A DNA stretch of 64,000 nt, taken from assembly GCA_965248765.1 (NCBI GenBank), contig CBDFKF010000004.1:248001-312000 (forward strand). The letters run 5' to 3'. Shown piece by piece: positions 27,095 through 36,519 of the stretch. Numbering within the stretch: the first letter of the stretch is position 1; each line of letters begins with the position of its first letter. This DNA comes from CBDFKF01 sp965248765 (GTDB lineage Bacteria > Pseudomonadota > Alphaproteobacteria > VGEJ01). The notes beneath the pieces were generated by a model. The model did no database searches and was not told where the DNA came from. It saw only the letters and a program-made list of their open reading frames with translations. The translations under genes were made by a program, and so were the position numbers.

Positions 27095-28114
27095 TCAGGT
27101 TCCCGGCAGCCAACCGAACACGATCAGCGCCCCAGCCGTGATCGCCACCCACAACAGCGAGAACGGCAGAAAAACCTTCCAGCCCAGCCGCATCAGCTGG
27201 TCATAGCGATACCGTGGCAACGTCGCCTTCACCCATATGAACACGAACAGCACCAGAACGATCTTCAGGAGGAACCAGATGAACCCCGGTATCCACGTGA
27301 AGGGCTCCACGCCGAACGGCGCCAGCCAGCCGCCGAGGAAGAGAATCGCGGTCATCGCGCTCATCAAGACCATGGCCACCAGTTCGCCGATGAAGAAGAG
27401 GCCGAACGTCATCGCCGAGTACTCGACCTGATAGCCTGCCACCAGCTCCGCTTCCGCTTCCGGCAGATCGAAGGGGTGGCGGTTCGTCTCCGCGAGTGTC
27501 GAGACGAAGAAGATGATGAACATCGGAAACAGCGGGATGAAGAACCAGATGGTCTCCTGCGCCTTGACGATGTCGGATAGGTTGAGCGAGCCCACCACCA
27601 GCAGCACCGTGATGATGACGAAGCCCATGGACACTTCGTAAGAGACCATCTGCGCCGCCGAGCGCAAGGCGCCGAGGAAGGGGTAGCGCGAATTCGACGC
27701 CCAGCCGGCCATTATGATGCCGTAGACACTGAGCGATGAGACCGCGAATAGGAACAGAATCCCGACGTTGATGTCGGCCAGCACGACGCCGACGTCGAAC
27801 GGGATCACCGCCCACCCCAGCGTCGCTAGCACGAAGGTGATCAACGGCGCTGCCAGAAAGACCACTTTGTTCGCCCGCGTGGGCAGGATGGTCTCTTTGA
27901 GCATCATCTTGAAGGCATCGGCGAAGGCTTGCCACACTCCGATCGGACCGACGACGTTCGGTCCCAGGCGCAACTGCATCGCCGCCATGACCTTGCGTTC
28001 GGCTAGGCTGAGGAAGGCCGTGAAGATCAACAGCGGCAGAACGATCGCCAGGACCTTGAGCGCGATCAGAACGGTCGGCCAGACGTAGCCGCCCCAGAAG
28101 CCGAGCTCACCCAT
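27095..28114 (-). CDS. nuoH: NADH-quinone oxidoreductase subunit H
   Basis: Membrane subunit that forms part of the quinone chamber; eight helices, 339 residues. Conserved stretches AERKVMAAMQLRLGPNVVGPIGVWQAFADAFKMM and AETNRHPFDLPEAEAELVAGYQVEYS are present. The start at ATG 28114 overlaps nuoG by 8 bp; the open frame beyond it lies within nuoG. Confidence 0.96.
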   Translation of the reverse strand: MGELGFWGGYVWPTVLIALKVLAIVLPLLIFTAFLSLAERKVMAAMQLRLGPNVVGPIGVWQAFADAFKMMLKETILPTRANKVVFLAAPLITFVLATLGWAVIPFDVGVVLADINVGILFLFAVSSLSVYGIIMAGWASNSRYPFLGALRSAAQMVSYEVSMGFVIITVLLVVGSLNLSDIVKAQETIWFFIPLFPMFIIFFVSTLAETNRHPFDLPEAEAELVAGYQVEYSAMTFGLFFIGELVAMVLMSAMTAILFLGGWLAPFGVEPFTWIPGFIWFLLKIVLVLFVFIWVKATLPRYRYDQLMRLGWKVFLPFSLLWVAITAGALIVFGWLPGT

Positions 28115-30170
28115 ACGTGCCGGTTCCTTGTCTGCCGGCGGCCAAGAGCGAACCGCTGCAGGCGGCCATCGTTTCCGAGGCACGGCAGATTGGATTGGTC
28201 AGATAGAAATCGCCCACCGCGCTTCGGAACGCCTCATCGTCCATCCGTCCTTGCTCGCCAAACGGCCCCCACTCGGCACGGGTCACCGCGCCGATTTCGC
28301 CGAGCCACGGGGCGATCGAGGTCATACGCGCGCGCAAAGCGTCGGCACCTTCGTAGGGCAATGTATGGCCAAGCACCTCTGACAGCGCGCGGAGGATCGC
28401 CCAGTTCTCGCGCGCCTCACCGGGCGGGAAAACCGCGCGCCGAGTCCTCTGCGGTCGGCCTTCGGTGTTGACATAGGTCCCGACCTGCTCGGTGTAGGCC
28501 GCGCCCGGCAGGATCACATCGGCCCGTTGCGCGCCGGCATCGCCGTGGTGGCCCTGGTAGATGACGAAAGCGTCACCCAGCTGCCGGGTATCGATCTCAT
28601 CCGCTCCAAGCAGGTAGACCGCGTCAATGTCGCCAGCACCTGCACCATCGAGGATACCGCCGACATCGCGTCCACCCTCACCCGGAACGACCCCAAGATC
28701 GAGACCACCGACGCGCCCCGCCGCGGTGTGCAGGACGTTGAAGCCGTTCCAGCCCTCGGAGATCATCCCGGTGGCCTCGGCGATCTGTCGTGCCGATGCC
28801 AGCACCGCCGCGCCGTCCGAGCGCGCCGCCGCGCCGGGCCCGACGATGAGCATCGGCCGCTCGGCTGCCGACAGGACTTCGCAGAAAGCGTTGGTGCCGC
28901 CAGCCAGCGTAGCCAGGGTCTCGGGTCCGGCCCCCAGATGCTCGACTTTGTAGGTGAGATCGACAGCGGGCCCGACTGCAGCCAGGTGAAAACCGCCCAT
29001 CAGATAGCGTTTGCGCAGCCGGGCATTGACCAGCGCCGCCTCCCACCGCGGGTTGGTACCGATCAGGAGGCAGGCATCGGCATCCTCGATACCGGCGATG
29101 GTCGTGTTGAAGAGGTAGCCGGCGCGCGCACCCCCACCCAGCCGCGCCCCGTCTTGGCGGCAGTCGATGTGCGGCGAGCCGAGGGCTGTCAGCAGGTCCT
29201 TGAGCGCGAGCATGGCTTCGGCATCGACGAGATCGCCGGCGATCGCCGCGATGCGGTCACCGCTCACGCCTTTGAGCCGACCAGTTATCTCCTTAAACGC
29301 CCCGGCCCAGCTCGCGGGCTCGAGCCGACCGCCACGCCGGACGTAAGGCGTATCGAGGCGCTGGCGGCGGAGCCCGTCGTAGGCGAAGCGGGTTTTGTCG
29401 GAGATCCACTCCTCGTTGATTTCCTCATTCAGCCGCGGCAGAACGCGCATAACCTCGCGCCCGCGAACATCGATGCGGATGTTCGATCCAACCGCATCGT
29501 GCACATCGATACTCTCGTGTTTGCGCAACTCCCACGGCCGCGCGTTGAACGCATACGGCTTTGATGTGAGCGCGCCGACGGGACAGAGATCGATCATGTT
29601 GCCAGAGAGCTCGGAGCCTACCGAGGCTTCGATGTAGGTGCCGATCTCCATGTGCTCGCCGCGACCAGTAGCGCCGAACTCCTCGACGCCCGCGATTTCG
29701 GTAGCAAATCGGATACACCGGGTGCAGTGGATACAGCGGGTCATGATCGTTTTGATCAGAGGCCCAATATCCTTGTCCTCGACCGCTCGCTTGTGTTCGA
29801 GGAACCTCCCGAGGCCGACGCCGTAGGTCATCGCTTGGTCCTGCAGATCGCACTCGCCTCCCTGATCGCAGATCGGGCAGTCGAGCGGGTGGTTGATGAG
29901 CAGGAACTCCATCACGCCCTCGCGGGCGTTCTTTACGAGCGGGGTGTCGGTGTGGACCACCATGCCGTCCGCCGCGTCCATGGCGCACGAGGCGATCGGC
30001 TTCGGCGAGCGCTCGAGCTCGACCAGACACATCCGGCAATTGCCGGCGATCGAAAGCCGTTCGTGGTAGCAAAAGCGCGGAATCTCAGCGCCCACTGCCT
30101 CGCAGGCCTGCAGCACGGTGGTGCCAGGCTCGACTTCTACTTCGACGCCGTTGACGGTGAGGGTAGGCAT
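28107..30170 (-). CDS. nuoG: NADH-quinone oxidoreductase subunit G
   Basis: Large iron-sulfur subunit of the NADH-oxidising arm. The N-terminal 2Fe-2S domain has C34, C45, C48 and C62; next come the HxxxCxxCxxxxxC-type site (CPICDQGGECDLQDQAM) and a 4Fe-4S site beginning CIHCTRCIRF; the rest is a molybdopterin-oxidoreductase-like fold without cofactor. The start at ATG 30170 (MPTLTVNGVEVEVEPG) gives 687 residues, as in other alphaproteobacteria. It lies 10 bp after nuoF. Confidence 0.96.
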   Translation of the reverse strand: MPTLTVNGVEVEVEPGTTVLQACEAVGAEIPRFCYHERLSIAGNCRMCLVELERSPKPIASCAMDAADGMVVHTDTPLVKNAREGVMEFLLINHPLDCPICDQGGECDLQDQAMTYGVGLGRFLEHKRAVEDKDIGPLIKTIMTRCIHCTRCIRFATEIAGVEEFGATGRGEHMEIGTYIEASVGSELSGNMIDLCPVGALTSKPYAFNARPWELRKHESIDVHDAVGSNIRIDVRGREVMRVLPRLNEEINEEWISDKTRFAYDGLRRQRLDTPYVRRGGRLEPASWAGAFKEITGRLKGVSGDRIAAIAGDLVDAEAMLALKDLLTALGSPHIDCRQDGARLGGGARAGYLFNTTIAGIEDADACLLIGTNPRWEAALVNARLRKRYLMGGFHLAAVGPAVDLTYKVEHLGAGPETLATLAGGTNAFCEVLSAAERPMLIVGPGAAARSDGAAVLASARQIAEATGMISEGWNGFNVLHTAAGRVGGLDLGVVPGEGGRDVGGILDGAGAGDIDAVYLLGADEIDTRQLGDAFVIYQGHHGDAGAQRADVILPGAAYTEQVGTYVNTEGRPQRTRRAVFPPGEARENWAILRALSEVLGHTLPYEGADALRARMTSIAPWLGEIGAVTRAEWGPFGEQGRMDDEAFRSAVGDFYLTNPICRASETMAACSGSLLAAGRQGTGTYG

Positions 30171-30180
30171 GGCTCGGGTC

Positions 30181-31479
<1,299 letters not shown>

Positions 31480-31482
31480 CGT

Positions 31483-32091
31483 TCAGTCCGCCACATCGAG
31501 TAGGGTCTTTGGGCCGGAGATCGGAGCCGACGTGCTGCGTCCGGTTTGCGAGCCAGGCTCCGGTCGCTCGCCCCGCCGTATCGAGTCGATGACCTCGATC
31601 GTTTTGTCGGGGTCCAGGTCCTCGTAGTAGTCGTCGTCGATCCACACGATCGGAGCGTTGACGCATGCCCCGAGACACTCGAACTCGCCGAGGGTGACCT
31701 TGCCATCGGCGCTGGTCTCGCCGAGCTTGATGTCGAGATGAGCTTCGAGCCGGGCGAGGATGTCCATCGCGCCCCGCAGCTGGCACGGTGTTGTTGTGCA
31801 GACCCGCACGTGGTGCTCGCCGATCGGGCTCAAGTTGAACATCTCGTAGAACGTCGCGACCTCGTAGACGCGAATGCGCGCCATGTCGAGGAGGTCGGCG
31901 ACGGCGTCCATGGCCACTCGCGGCAGCCACCCGTCGTGCTGGCGCTGCGCGAGGTCGAGGAGCGCGAGCACGGCGCTCGCCTGGCGTCCCTCCGGATAGC
32001 GGGCGATGAAGTCCTTGGTACGATCGAGATTCGCAGGCGTGAAGCTGAACGAATCGGGCTGGAGGGCGTCCGGCGCAGGCTCGCGGCTCAC
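31483..32091 (-). CDS. nuoE: NADH-quinone oxidoreductase subunit E (2Fe-2S)
   Basis: Thioredoxin-like subunit holding cluster N1a: ligands C98, C103, C139 and C143. The 202-residue form carries about 30 extra residues at the C terminus (from GERPEPGSQTG) compared with shorter bacterial versions. It begins with GTG at 32091 overlapping the nuoD stop (GTGA). Confidence 0.96.
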   Translation of the reverse strand: MSREPAPDALQPDSFSFTPANLDRTKDFIARYPEGRQASAVLALLDLAQRQHDGWLPRVAMDAVADLLDMARIRVYEVATFYEMFNLSPIGEHHVRVCTTTPCQLRGAMDILARLEAHLDIKLGETSADGKVTLGEFECLGACVNAPIVWIDDDYYEDLDPDKTIEVIDSIRRGERPEPGSQTGRSTSAPISGPKTLLDVAD

Positions 32092-33266
32092 CGATCGATC
32101 TCCCCGAAGACGATGTCCTGAGTGCCGATCACCGCCACCGCGTCGGCGATCATGTGGCCGCGCGACATCATGTCGAGAGACTGCAGATGGGCGAAGCCCG
32201 GCGCACGGATCTTGCAGCGATAGGGCTGATTGGAGCCGTCGGAGATGAGGTAGACCGCGAACTCACCTTTGGGCGCCTCGACCGCCGTGTAGGTCTCGCC
32301 AGCCGGCACGCGGAAGCCCTCGGTATAGAGTTTGAAATGGTGGATCAGCGCCTCCATCGAGCGCTTCATCTCGCCGCGCTGCGGCGGGCGGTACTTGCGA
32401 TCGTCGGTCATCACGGCGCCGTCGGGCATCTCCTCGACGCACTGGCGCATGATCTTCAAGCTCTGGTGCATCTCCTCGACCCGGACGAGGTAGCGGTCGT
32501 AACAATCGCCGTGCTTGCCGATGGGGATATCGAAGTCCATCCGCTCGTAGACGTCGTAGGGCTGGGCCTTGCGCAGATCCCATGCGATGCCCGAGCCGCG
32601 CAGCATCGGCCCTGAGAAGCCCCAGGCCATCGCCTGTTCGGCCGAGACGATGCCGATATCAACGTTGCGCTGCTTGAAGATGCGGTTCTCGGTGAGAAGG
32701 CCCTCGATATCGTCGAGCACTTTCGGGAAACCATCGCAGAATGCGATGACGTCCTCGGTAAGACCCGCCGGCAGGTCCTGGTGCACCCCGCCGGGCCTGA
32801 AGTAGTTGGCGTGCAACCGTGCTCCGGTCGTCCGCTCATAAAAGCCCATGAGCTTCTCCCGCTCCTCAAAGCCCCAGAGCACCGGCGTCATGGCGCCGAC
32901 ATCCATACCTTGCGTGGTGACATTGAGGAGATGGTTGAGGATTCGCGTGATCTCGGAGAAGAGGACGCGGATGTACTGAGCGCGCTCGGGCACCTCAACG
33001 CCGCCGAGCTTCTCGACCGCCAGCACGAACGCGTGCTCCTGACATACCGGCGAGACGTAATCCAGCCGATCGAAATAAGGCACCGCCTGGGTGTAGGTCT
33101 TGTGCTCGATGAGCTTTTCGGTCCCGCGGTGCAGGAGTCCGATATGGGGATCGGCACGCTCCACAATCTCGCCGTCGAGCTCCATGACCAGCCGCAGTAC
33201 GCCGTGCGTAGCCGGGTGCTGCGGCCCAAAGTTGACCGTGTAGCTCTTGATCTGCGCCTCGGCCAC
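32088..33266 (-). CDS. nuoD: NADH-quinone oxidoreductase subunit D
   Basis: 49-kDa-type subunit that lines the quinone site with nuoB; homologous to the large subunit of NiFe hydrogenase but without its metal ligands. NFGPQHPATHGVLRL, GLLHRGTEKLIEHK and the C-terminal FGEIDR are diagnostic. The start is a GTG at 33266-33264 sharing one base with the nuoC stop (TAGTG), giving 392 residues; the longer open frame lies in nuoC. Confidence 0.96.
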   Translation of the reverse strand: MAEAQIKSYTVNFGPQHPATHGVLRLVMELDGEIVERADPHIGLLHRGTEKLIEHKTYTQAVPYFDRLDYVSPVCQEHAFVLAVEKLGGVEVPERAQYIRVLFSEITRILNHLLNVTTQGMDVGAMTPVLWGFEEREKLMGFYERTTGARLHANYFRPGGVHQDLPAGLTEDVIAFCDGFPKVLDDIEGLLTENRIFKQRNVDIGIVSAEQAMAWGFSGPMLRGSGIAWDLRKAQPYDVYERMDFDIPIGKHGDCYDRYLVRVEEMHQSLKIMRQCVEEMPDGAVMTDDRKYRPPQRGEMKRSMEALIHHFKLYTEGFRVPAGETYTAVEAPKGEFAVYLISDGSNQPYRCKIRAPGFAHLQSLDMMSRGHMIADAVAVIGTQDIVFGEIDR

Positions 33267-33874
33267 TACGACGACTCCTCGGCCTTTTCGTCGCCCGGCA
33301 GCTTGTACTCGGTCCCCTCCCACGGGCTCAGGAAATCGAAGCGGCGGAACTCCTGGGTGAGGGCAACCGGCTCGTAGACCACCCGCTTCTGCTCATCGTC
33401 GTAGCGCAGCTCGACGTGGCCGGTCAGGGGGAAGTCTTTGCGCAGCGGATGGCCCTCGAAACCATAGTCGGTGAGGATACGGCGAAGATCGGGATGTCCC
33501 GAGAAGAAGACGCCGAAGAGGTCCCAGACCTCGCGCTCGAACCAGTCGGCCGCGGGGAATACGCCGGTCACCGACGGCACCGGCATATCTTCATCCGCCT
33601 CCAGCTTAACGCGGACGCGCTGGTTGTGATGGAGGCTCAGGAAGTTGTAGACCACGTCGAAACGCCTCGCGCGCTCAGGATAATCGACGCCGCAGATGTC
33701 CATGAGCATCTTGAAGCGGCATGCCGAATCGTCACGCAAAAACGCCGTGACCTTAACGATGCTCTCGGCCACGGCGGTGATGACCAGCTCACCGCGCGAG
33801 ACGGTCCAACCTGTGACGGCTGCAGGCAACGCCGCAGCAATGTGTTCGCCGAGCTCGTTGAGCGCTTCGTCCAT
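33266..33874 (-). CDS. nuoC: NADH-quinone oxidoreductase subunit C
   Basis: 30-kDa-type hydrophilic subunit. ATG 33874 (MDEALNELGEHIAAALP) gives 202 residues, with the signature ERE-V-WDLFGVFFSGHPDLRRILTDYGFEGHPLRKDFP split by the usual acidic and glycine-rich positions. nuoC and nuoD are separate genes here, not fused as in E. coli. Confidence 0.96.
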   Translation of the reverse strand: MDEALNELGEHIAAALPAAVTGWTVSRGELVITAVAESIVKVTAFLRDDSACRFKMLMDICGVDYPERARRFDVVYNFLSLHHNQRVRVKLEADEDMPVPSVTGVFPAADWFEREVWDLFGVFFSGHPDLRRILTDYGFEGHPLRKDFPLTGHVELRYDDEQKRVVYEPVALTQEFRRFDFLSPWEGTEYKLPGDEKAEESS

Positions 33875-33896
33875 GACCAGACCAGACGGGGCTAGG

Positions 33897-34421
33897 CTAA
33901 CGCGCGATCGTCCCCGTACGGCGGATCTTCCTCTGCAACTGCAGAATGCCGTAAACCAGGGCCTCGGCGGTCGGCGGGCAGCCGGGCACGTAAATATCGA
34001 CCGGGACGATGCGATCGCAACCGCGCACGACCGAGTACGAGTAATGGTAATAGCCGCCACCGTTGGCGCAGCTTCCCATCGAGATGACCCAGCGCGGCTC
34101 CGCCATCTGGTCGTAGACCTTGCGAAGGGCCGGCGCCATCTTGTTGCATAGCGTGCCGGCCACGATCATGACATCCGATTGGCGTGGGCTTGCCCGCGGC
34201 ACCACGCCAAACCGGTCGAGATCGTAGCGCGGCATCGAGGCGTGCATCATCTCGACCGCACAGCAGGCGAGACCAAACGTCATCCACCAGAGAGACCCGG
34301 TGCGCGCCCAGTTGACGAGCTTATCGGCCTGCGTAATGAGGTAGCCCTTGTCGGCAAGCTCGGCTTGGGTCGCCCCGAAGAATTGCTCCTCGTGTGGAAC
34401 GGCTGCCGTTGTCACTCCCAT
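33897..34421 (-). CDS. nuoB: NADH-quinone oxidoreductase subunit B (4Fe-4S, N2)
   Basis: PSST-type subunit carrying cluster N2, the electron donor to quinone. Ligands are the tandem cysteines C53-C54 plus C118 and C148. I choose ATG 34421, which has AAGGGAG about 8 bases upstream and gives 174 residues with a 10-bp overlap with nuoA; an ATG at 34442 would add 7 residues (MEEGSPG) and a longer overlap. Confidence 0.95.
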   Translation of the reverse strand: MGVTTAAVPHEEQFFGATQAELADKGYLITQADKLVNWARTGSLWWMTFGLACCAVEMMHASMPRYDLDRFGVVPRASPRQSDVMIVAGTLCNKMAPALRKVYDQMAEPRWVISMGSCANGGGYYHYSYSVVRGCDRIVPVDIYVPGCPPTAEALVYGILQLQRKIRRTGTIAR

Positions 34422-34777
34422 TCCAGGGCTCCCTTCTTCCACTCGTAGATGAAGCCAATCGTCAGGATGCCGAGGAAGATCATCATCGACCAGAAGCCAA
34501 AAACCCCGGTTTCACTCAACGAAATAGCCCAGGGGAACAGGAATGCAACCTCGAGGTCGAAGATGATGAACAGCAGCGCTACCAGATAGAATCGGACGTC
34601 GAACTGGCGACGCGCGTCCTCAAACGGCTCAAACCCACACTCGTACGGCGAGAGCTTTTCGCGGTCGGGTTTTTGCGGCGCGACGATGTACGAGCCGGCC
34701 AGGACGGCAACACCCAGCCCGGTGGAGATGACCAGGAAGATGAGGATCGGCAGGTATTCGAGAAGCAGTGCGTCCAT
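34412..34777 (-). CDS. nuoA: NADH-quinone oxidoreductase subunit A
   Basis: First gene of the complex I operon: 121 residues, three membrane helices, with the conserved loop KLSPYECGFEPFEDARRQFDVRFYLVALLFIIFDLEVAFLFPW split around Cys-Gly-Phe and the acidic DLE in the second helix. It follows a leader of roughly 110 bases from the predicted promoter. Confidence 0.97.
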   Translation of the reverse strand: MDALLLEYLPILIFLVISTGLGVAVLAGSYIVAPQKPDREKLSPYECGFEPFEDARRQFDVRFYLVALLFIIFDLEVAFLFPWAISLSETGVFGFWSMMIFLGILTIGFIYEWKKGALEWE

Positions 34778-34859
34778 CCGGACCCCCGCATCCGGCCACG
34801 TCGGCCTCGGTCACCGCTTGCGACCCACTGTCGCAGTTGACCGCGCCTAGCGGGCCAAT

Positions 34860-34878
34860 CCCGTCGCGGAACGACGGG
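34860..34878. repeat. Hairpin in the nuo operon leader
   Basis: Perfect 7-bp arms CCCGTCG and CGACGGG around a 5-base loop, located between the predicted nuo promoter and nuoA, near the expected 5' end of the mRNA. It could stabilise the transcript; nothing ties it to a known regulatory RNA. Confidence 0.4.
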
Positions 34879-34895
34879 CTGCCCAGGCGGCGCGC

Positions 34896-34924
34896 ATTAT
34901 AAGAGTCGCCCTTGGCGAGCGAAA
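34896..34924 (-). promoter_or_regulatory. Predicted sigma70-type promoter of the nuo operon
   Basis: On the minus strand, a -35 TTTCGC (34919-34924), a 17-bp spacer and a perfect -10 TATAAT (34896-34901). The transcript would start near 34889 and reach nuoA after about 110 bases. The -10 is the best match in the intergenic region; the -35 is weak. Confidence 0.6.
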
Positions 34925-34943
34925 GGCCGGATTGGCGCTGGCC

Positions 34944-35060
34944 TCAGCCGATGGTCTCGGCTCCTTCTAGGCGCAGATCGCGCGCTCTTGCGAGAAGTTC
35001 GCAGTAGGCAATCGACAGGACGCTGATGCTGACCGCAAGTCCAATGAAGTTAGTCGATTT
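34944..35060 (-). pseudogene. C-terminal remnant of a duplicated membrane-protein gene
   Basis: About 38 codons ending in TGA at 34946-34944 read VKSTNFIGLAVSISVLS and then IAYCELLARARDL. This aligns with the C terminus of the intact gene at 35502-36338 (INQSIGFVGLAAGVSVLS, then ISYRELIGTS), including the shared pattern FxGLAxxxSVLSIxYxEL. The rest of the copy is missing, and 44 bp upstream of the remnant comes the deleted IS copy. It therefore looks like the tail of a former tandem duplicate. The nuo promoter lies immediately downstream of it. Confidence 0.7.
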
Positions 35061-35103
35061 CACGGTAGGCGACCATGGTAACGGCGAAGTAGCGCGACGG
35101 GCG

Positions 35104-35119
35104 CAGCCCCTGATTCCTC
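35104..35119. repeat. Target-site duplication, left side of the deleted IS copy
   Basis: CAGCCCCTGATTCCTC is repeated exactly at 35469-35484 on the other side of the element: a perfect 16-bp duplication. Confidence 0.92.
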
Positions 35120-35468
35120 TGTCACTAACGCACGATATGTCCGGTTTATGTACCAGACGATCTGTCCGGATTTAGAAGCTCTCCAGGCTATGGAGGGTTT
35201 GGATGCGCCGGACAGAGCAGTTGCAGGGGCTGAGATTGATGAAGTTCGAGGAGGTTTACGGCCGCACCCTCGCCGTCTTCCATGGGCCGCGCTGCCTGGC
35301 CCGATACCAGGCCGACGGATCGCCCATCAACACAAGCCACAGACAGGCCGCGTGATCCGCTTCGACGCGACCGGCCAGTGGATAAGGGGACGGCCGCTCC
35401 GCGCCCGACCCCTTATCCACTGGCCCAACAACCACAACTGAAGCGGTCAATTCAGTTTGTTCTCGACA
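35120..35468 (+). mobile_element. Internally deleted 349-bp derivative of the IS at 15072-16468
   Basis: Shares both ends with the complete element (one substitution, ACACAC to ACGCAC, near the left end) but lies in the opposite orientation. It differs by two deletions. One is 1023 bp, between two CCGCACCC repeats present in the full element (reverse complements at 15296-15303 and 16319-16326). The other is 25 bp, between GGTCAATTCA repeats at the right end. It is flanked by a perfect 16-bp target duplication. It keeps the left end whole, a single copy of the right-end unit and the internal hairpin, so it resembles a MITE that could move with a transposase supplied in trans. Confidence 0.92.
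35203..35355 (+). pseudogene. 50-codon in-frame remnant of the ISNCY transposase
   Basis: Because 1023 bp is 341 codons, the deletion fused transposase residues 1-22 (MRRTEQLQGLRLMKFEEVYG, RT) in frame to residues 364-391 (LAVFHGPRCLARYQADGSP onward), ending at the original TGA. All DDE residues and the helix-turn-helix are gone, so it cannot be a transposase. It is unlikely to have a function. Confidence 0.9.
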
Positions 35469-35484
35469 CAGCCCCTGATTCCTC
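35469..35484. repeat. Target-site duplication, right side of the deleted IS copy
   Basis: CAGCCCCTGATTCCTC, identical to 35104-35119. Confidence 0.92.
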
Positions 35485-35501
35485 GGCCGATGCCCGTTGG
35501 T

Positions 35502-36338
35502 TTAGGTACGAGCCAGCGGCGCGGCGCGGCTGGTGCCGATGAGCTCGCGGTAGGAGATTGAGAGTACGCTGACGCCCGCGGCAAGGCCGACGAAGCCGAT
35601 CGATTGGTTGATCAGCGTGCCGATAAAGGCGGCGCTGAGACTCCCCTCGAGTGCCGCGGCGACGATCACCGCGTTGAGCACTGAACCGGCTATCACTCCC
35701 CCGATTGCCACCGGTATCGCCGCGAGCAAGATGATGCCAAGCAGGCGCCACCCGTGGCCGCGGGTGAGTTCCCAACACTGGCCGAAGTTCAAACGATGAT
35801 CGACCGCGGCCGCCGGGAACAGAAGTGACAGCCGGGCGTAGATGAAAAGGGACGCGATGAGCACACCGAAGAATACGAGCAACATGAGCAGCACGGTACC
35901 GCTCGAGCCACTCACCGCAATCCCCAGCAAAATCGGGAGCGAGGACCCGGCGAAGACCAGCACCCACAGCGACAGCGCCAGAATGATCGCGAGCAACAAG
36001 AAACGGGTTTGGCGCATCCGCCAGCGCAGCGCCGCCGCCACCGTTGTCGCCTCGTTGGGCATCAGATACTTGCGATGCCAGGCGACCGAGAACATCACCC
36101 AGAACGCGAGGCTCAGCAGCGCGAGGATGACGCCGACCACGCCGACGGCCGCGATATCCGCGCCTTGTGGCGCCTCCTCCCCAGGGATCCCTCTCGGCAT
36201 GAAGAGCCACACGAGAACCGCGCTCGCCAGGCTCAGAACCGCGATGGCCGGGAAGGCGAGCGAACCGAAATCGCGCCGTTCCTCCCACACGAAGCGGTAA
36301 CCGGCGACGACAATATCGAAGATCGCAAGACGGGGCAC
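35502..36338 (-). CDS. Polytopic membrane protein of unknown function
   Basis: A 278-residue protein with about six hydrophobic segments (around 25-50, 65-90, 110-140, 145-170, 200-230 and 240-265) and a soluble loop containing AWHRKYLMPNEATT and LNFGQCWELTRGHGWRLLGI. It resembles conserved alphaproteobacterial membrane proteins of unknown role; I cannot name the family with certainty. A truncated relative lies at 34944-35060, so the gene was once duplicated. It is transcribed away from tRNA-Asp, 49 bp beyond the tRNA's 3' end. Confidence 0.8.
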   Translation of the reverse strand: MPRLAIFDIVVAGYRFVWEERRDFGSLAFPAIAVLSLASAVLVWLFMPRGIPGEEAPQGADIAAVGVVGVILALLSLAFWVMFSVAWHRKYLMPNEATTVAAALRWRMRQTRFLLLAIILALSLWVLVFAGSSLPILLGIAVSGSSGTVLLMLLVFFGVLIASLFIYARLSLLFPAAAVDHRLNFGQCWELTRGHGWRLLGIILLAAIPVAIGGVIAGSVLNAVIVAAALEGSLSAAFIGTLINQSIGFVGLAAGVSVLSISYRELIGTSRAAPLART

Positions 36339-36386
36339 GGCGCGACCTTATCAGAGACCACTATCGGCGCGGTGGAGGGAGGTGAA

Positions 36387-36463
<77 letters not shown>

Positions 36464-36477
36464 GGAATGCGGCCCCT

Positions 36478-36506
36478 TTTAAACGTGAGGGCCGCCTCCG
36501 AGTCAA
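36478..36506 (-). promoter_or_regulatory. Promoter for tRNA-Asp
   Basis: Minus strand: -35 TTGACT (36501-36506), 17-bp spacer, -10 TTTAAA (36478-36483). Transcription would begin about 7 bases before the mature tRNA. It sits between the dcd stop and the tRNA. Confidence 0.65.
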
Positions 36507-36519
36507 GCAAGGCCCGGCC

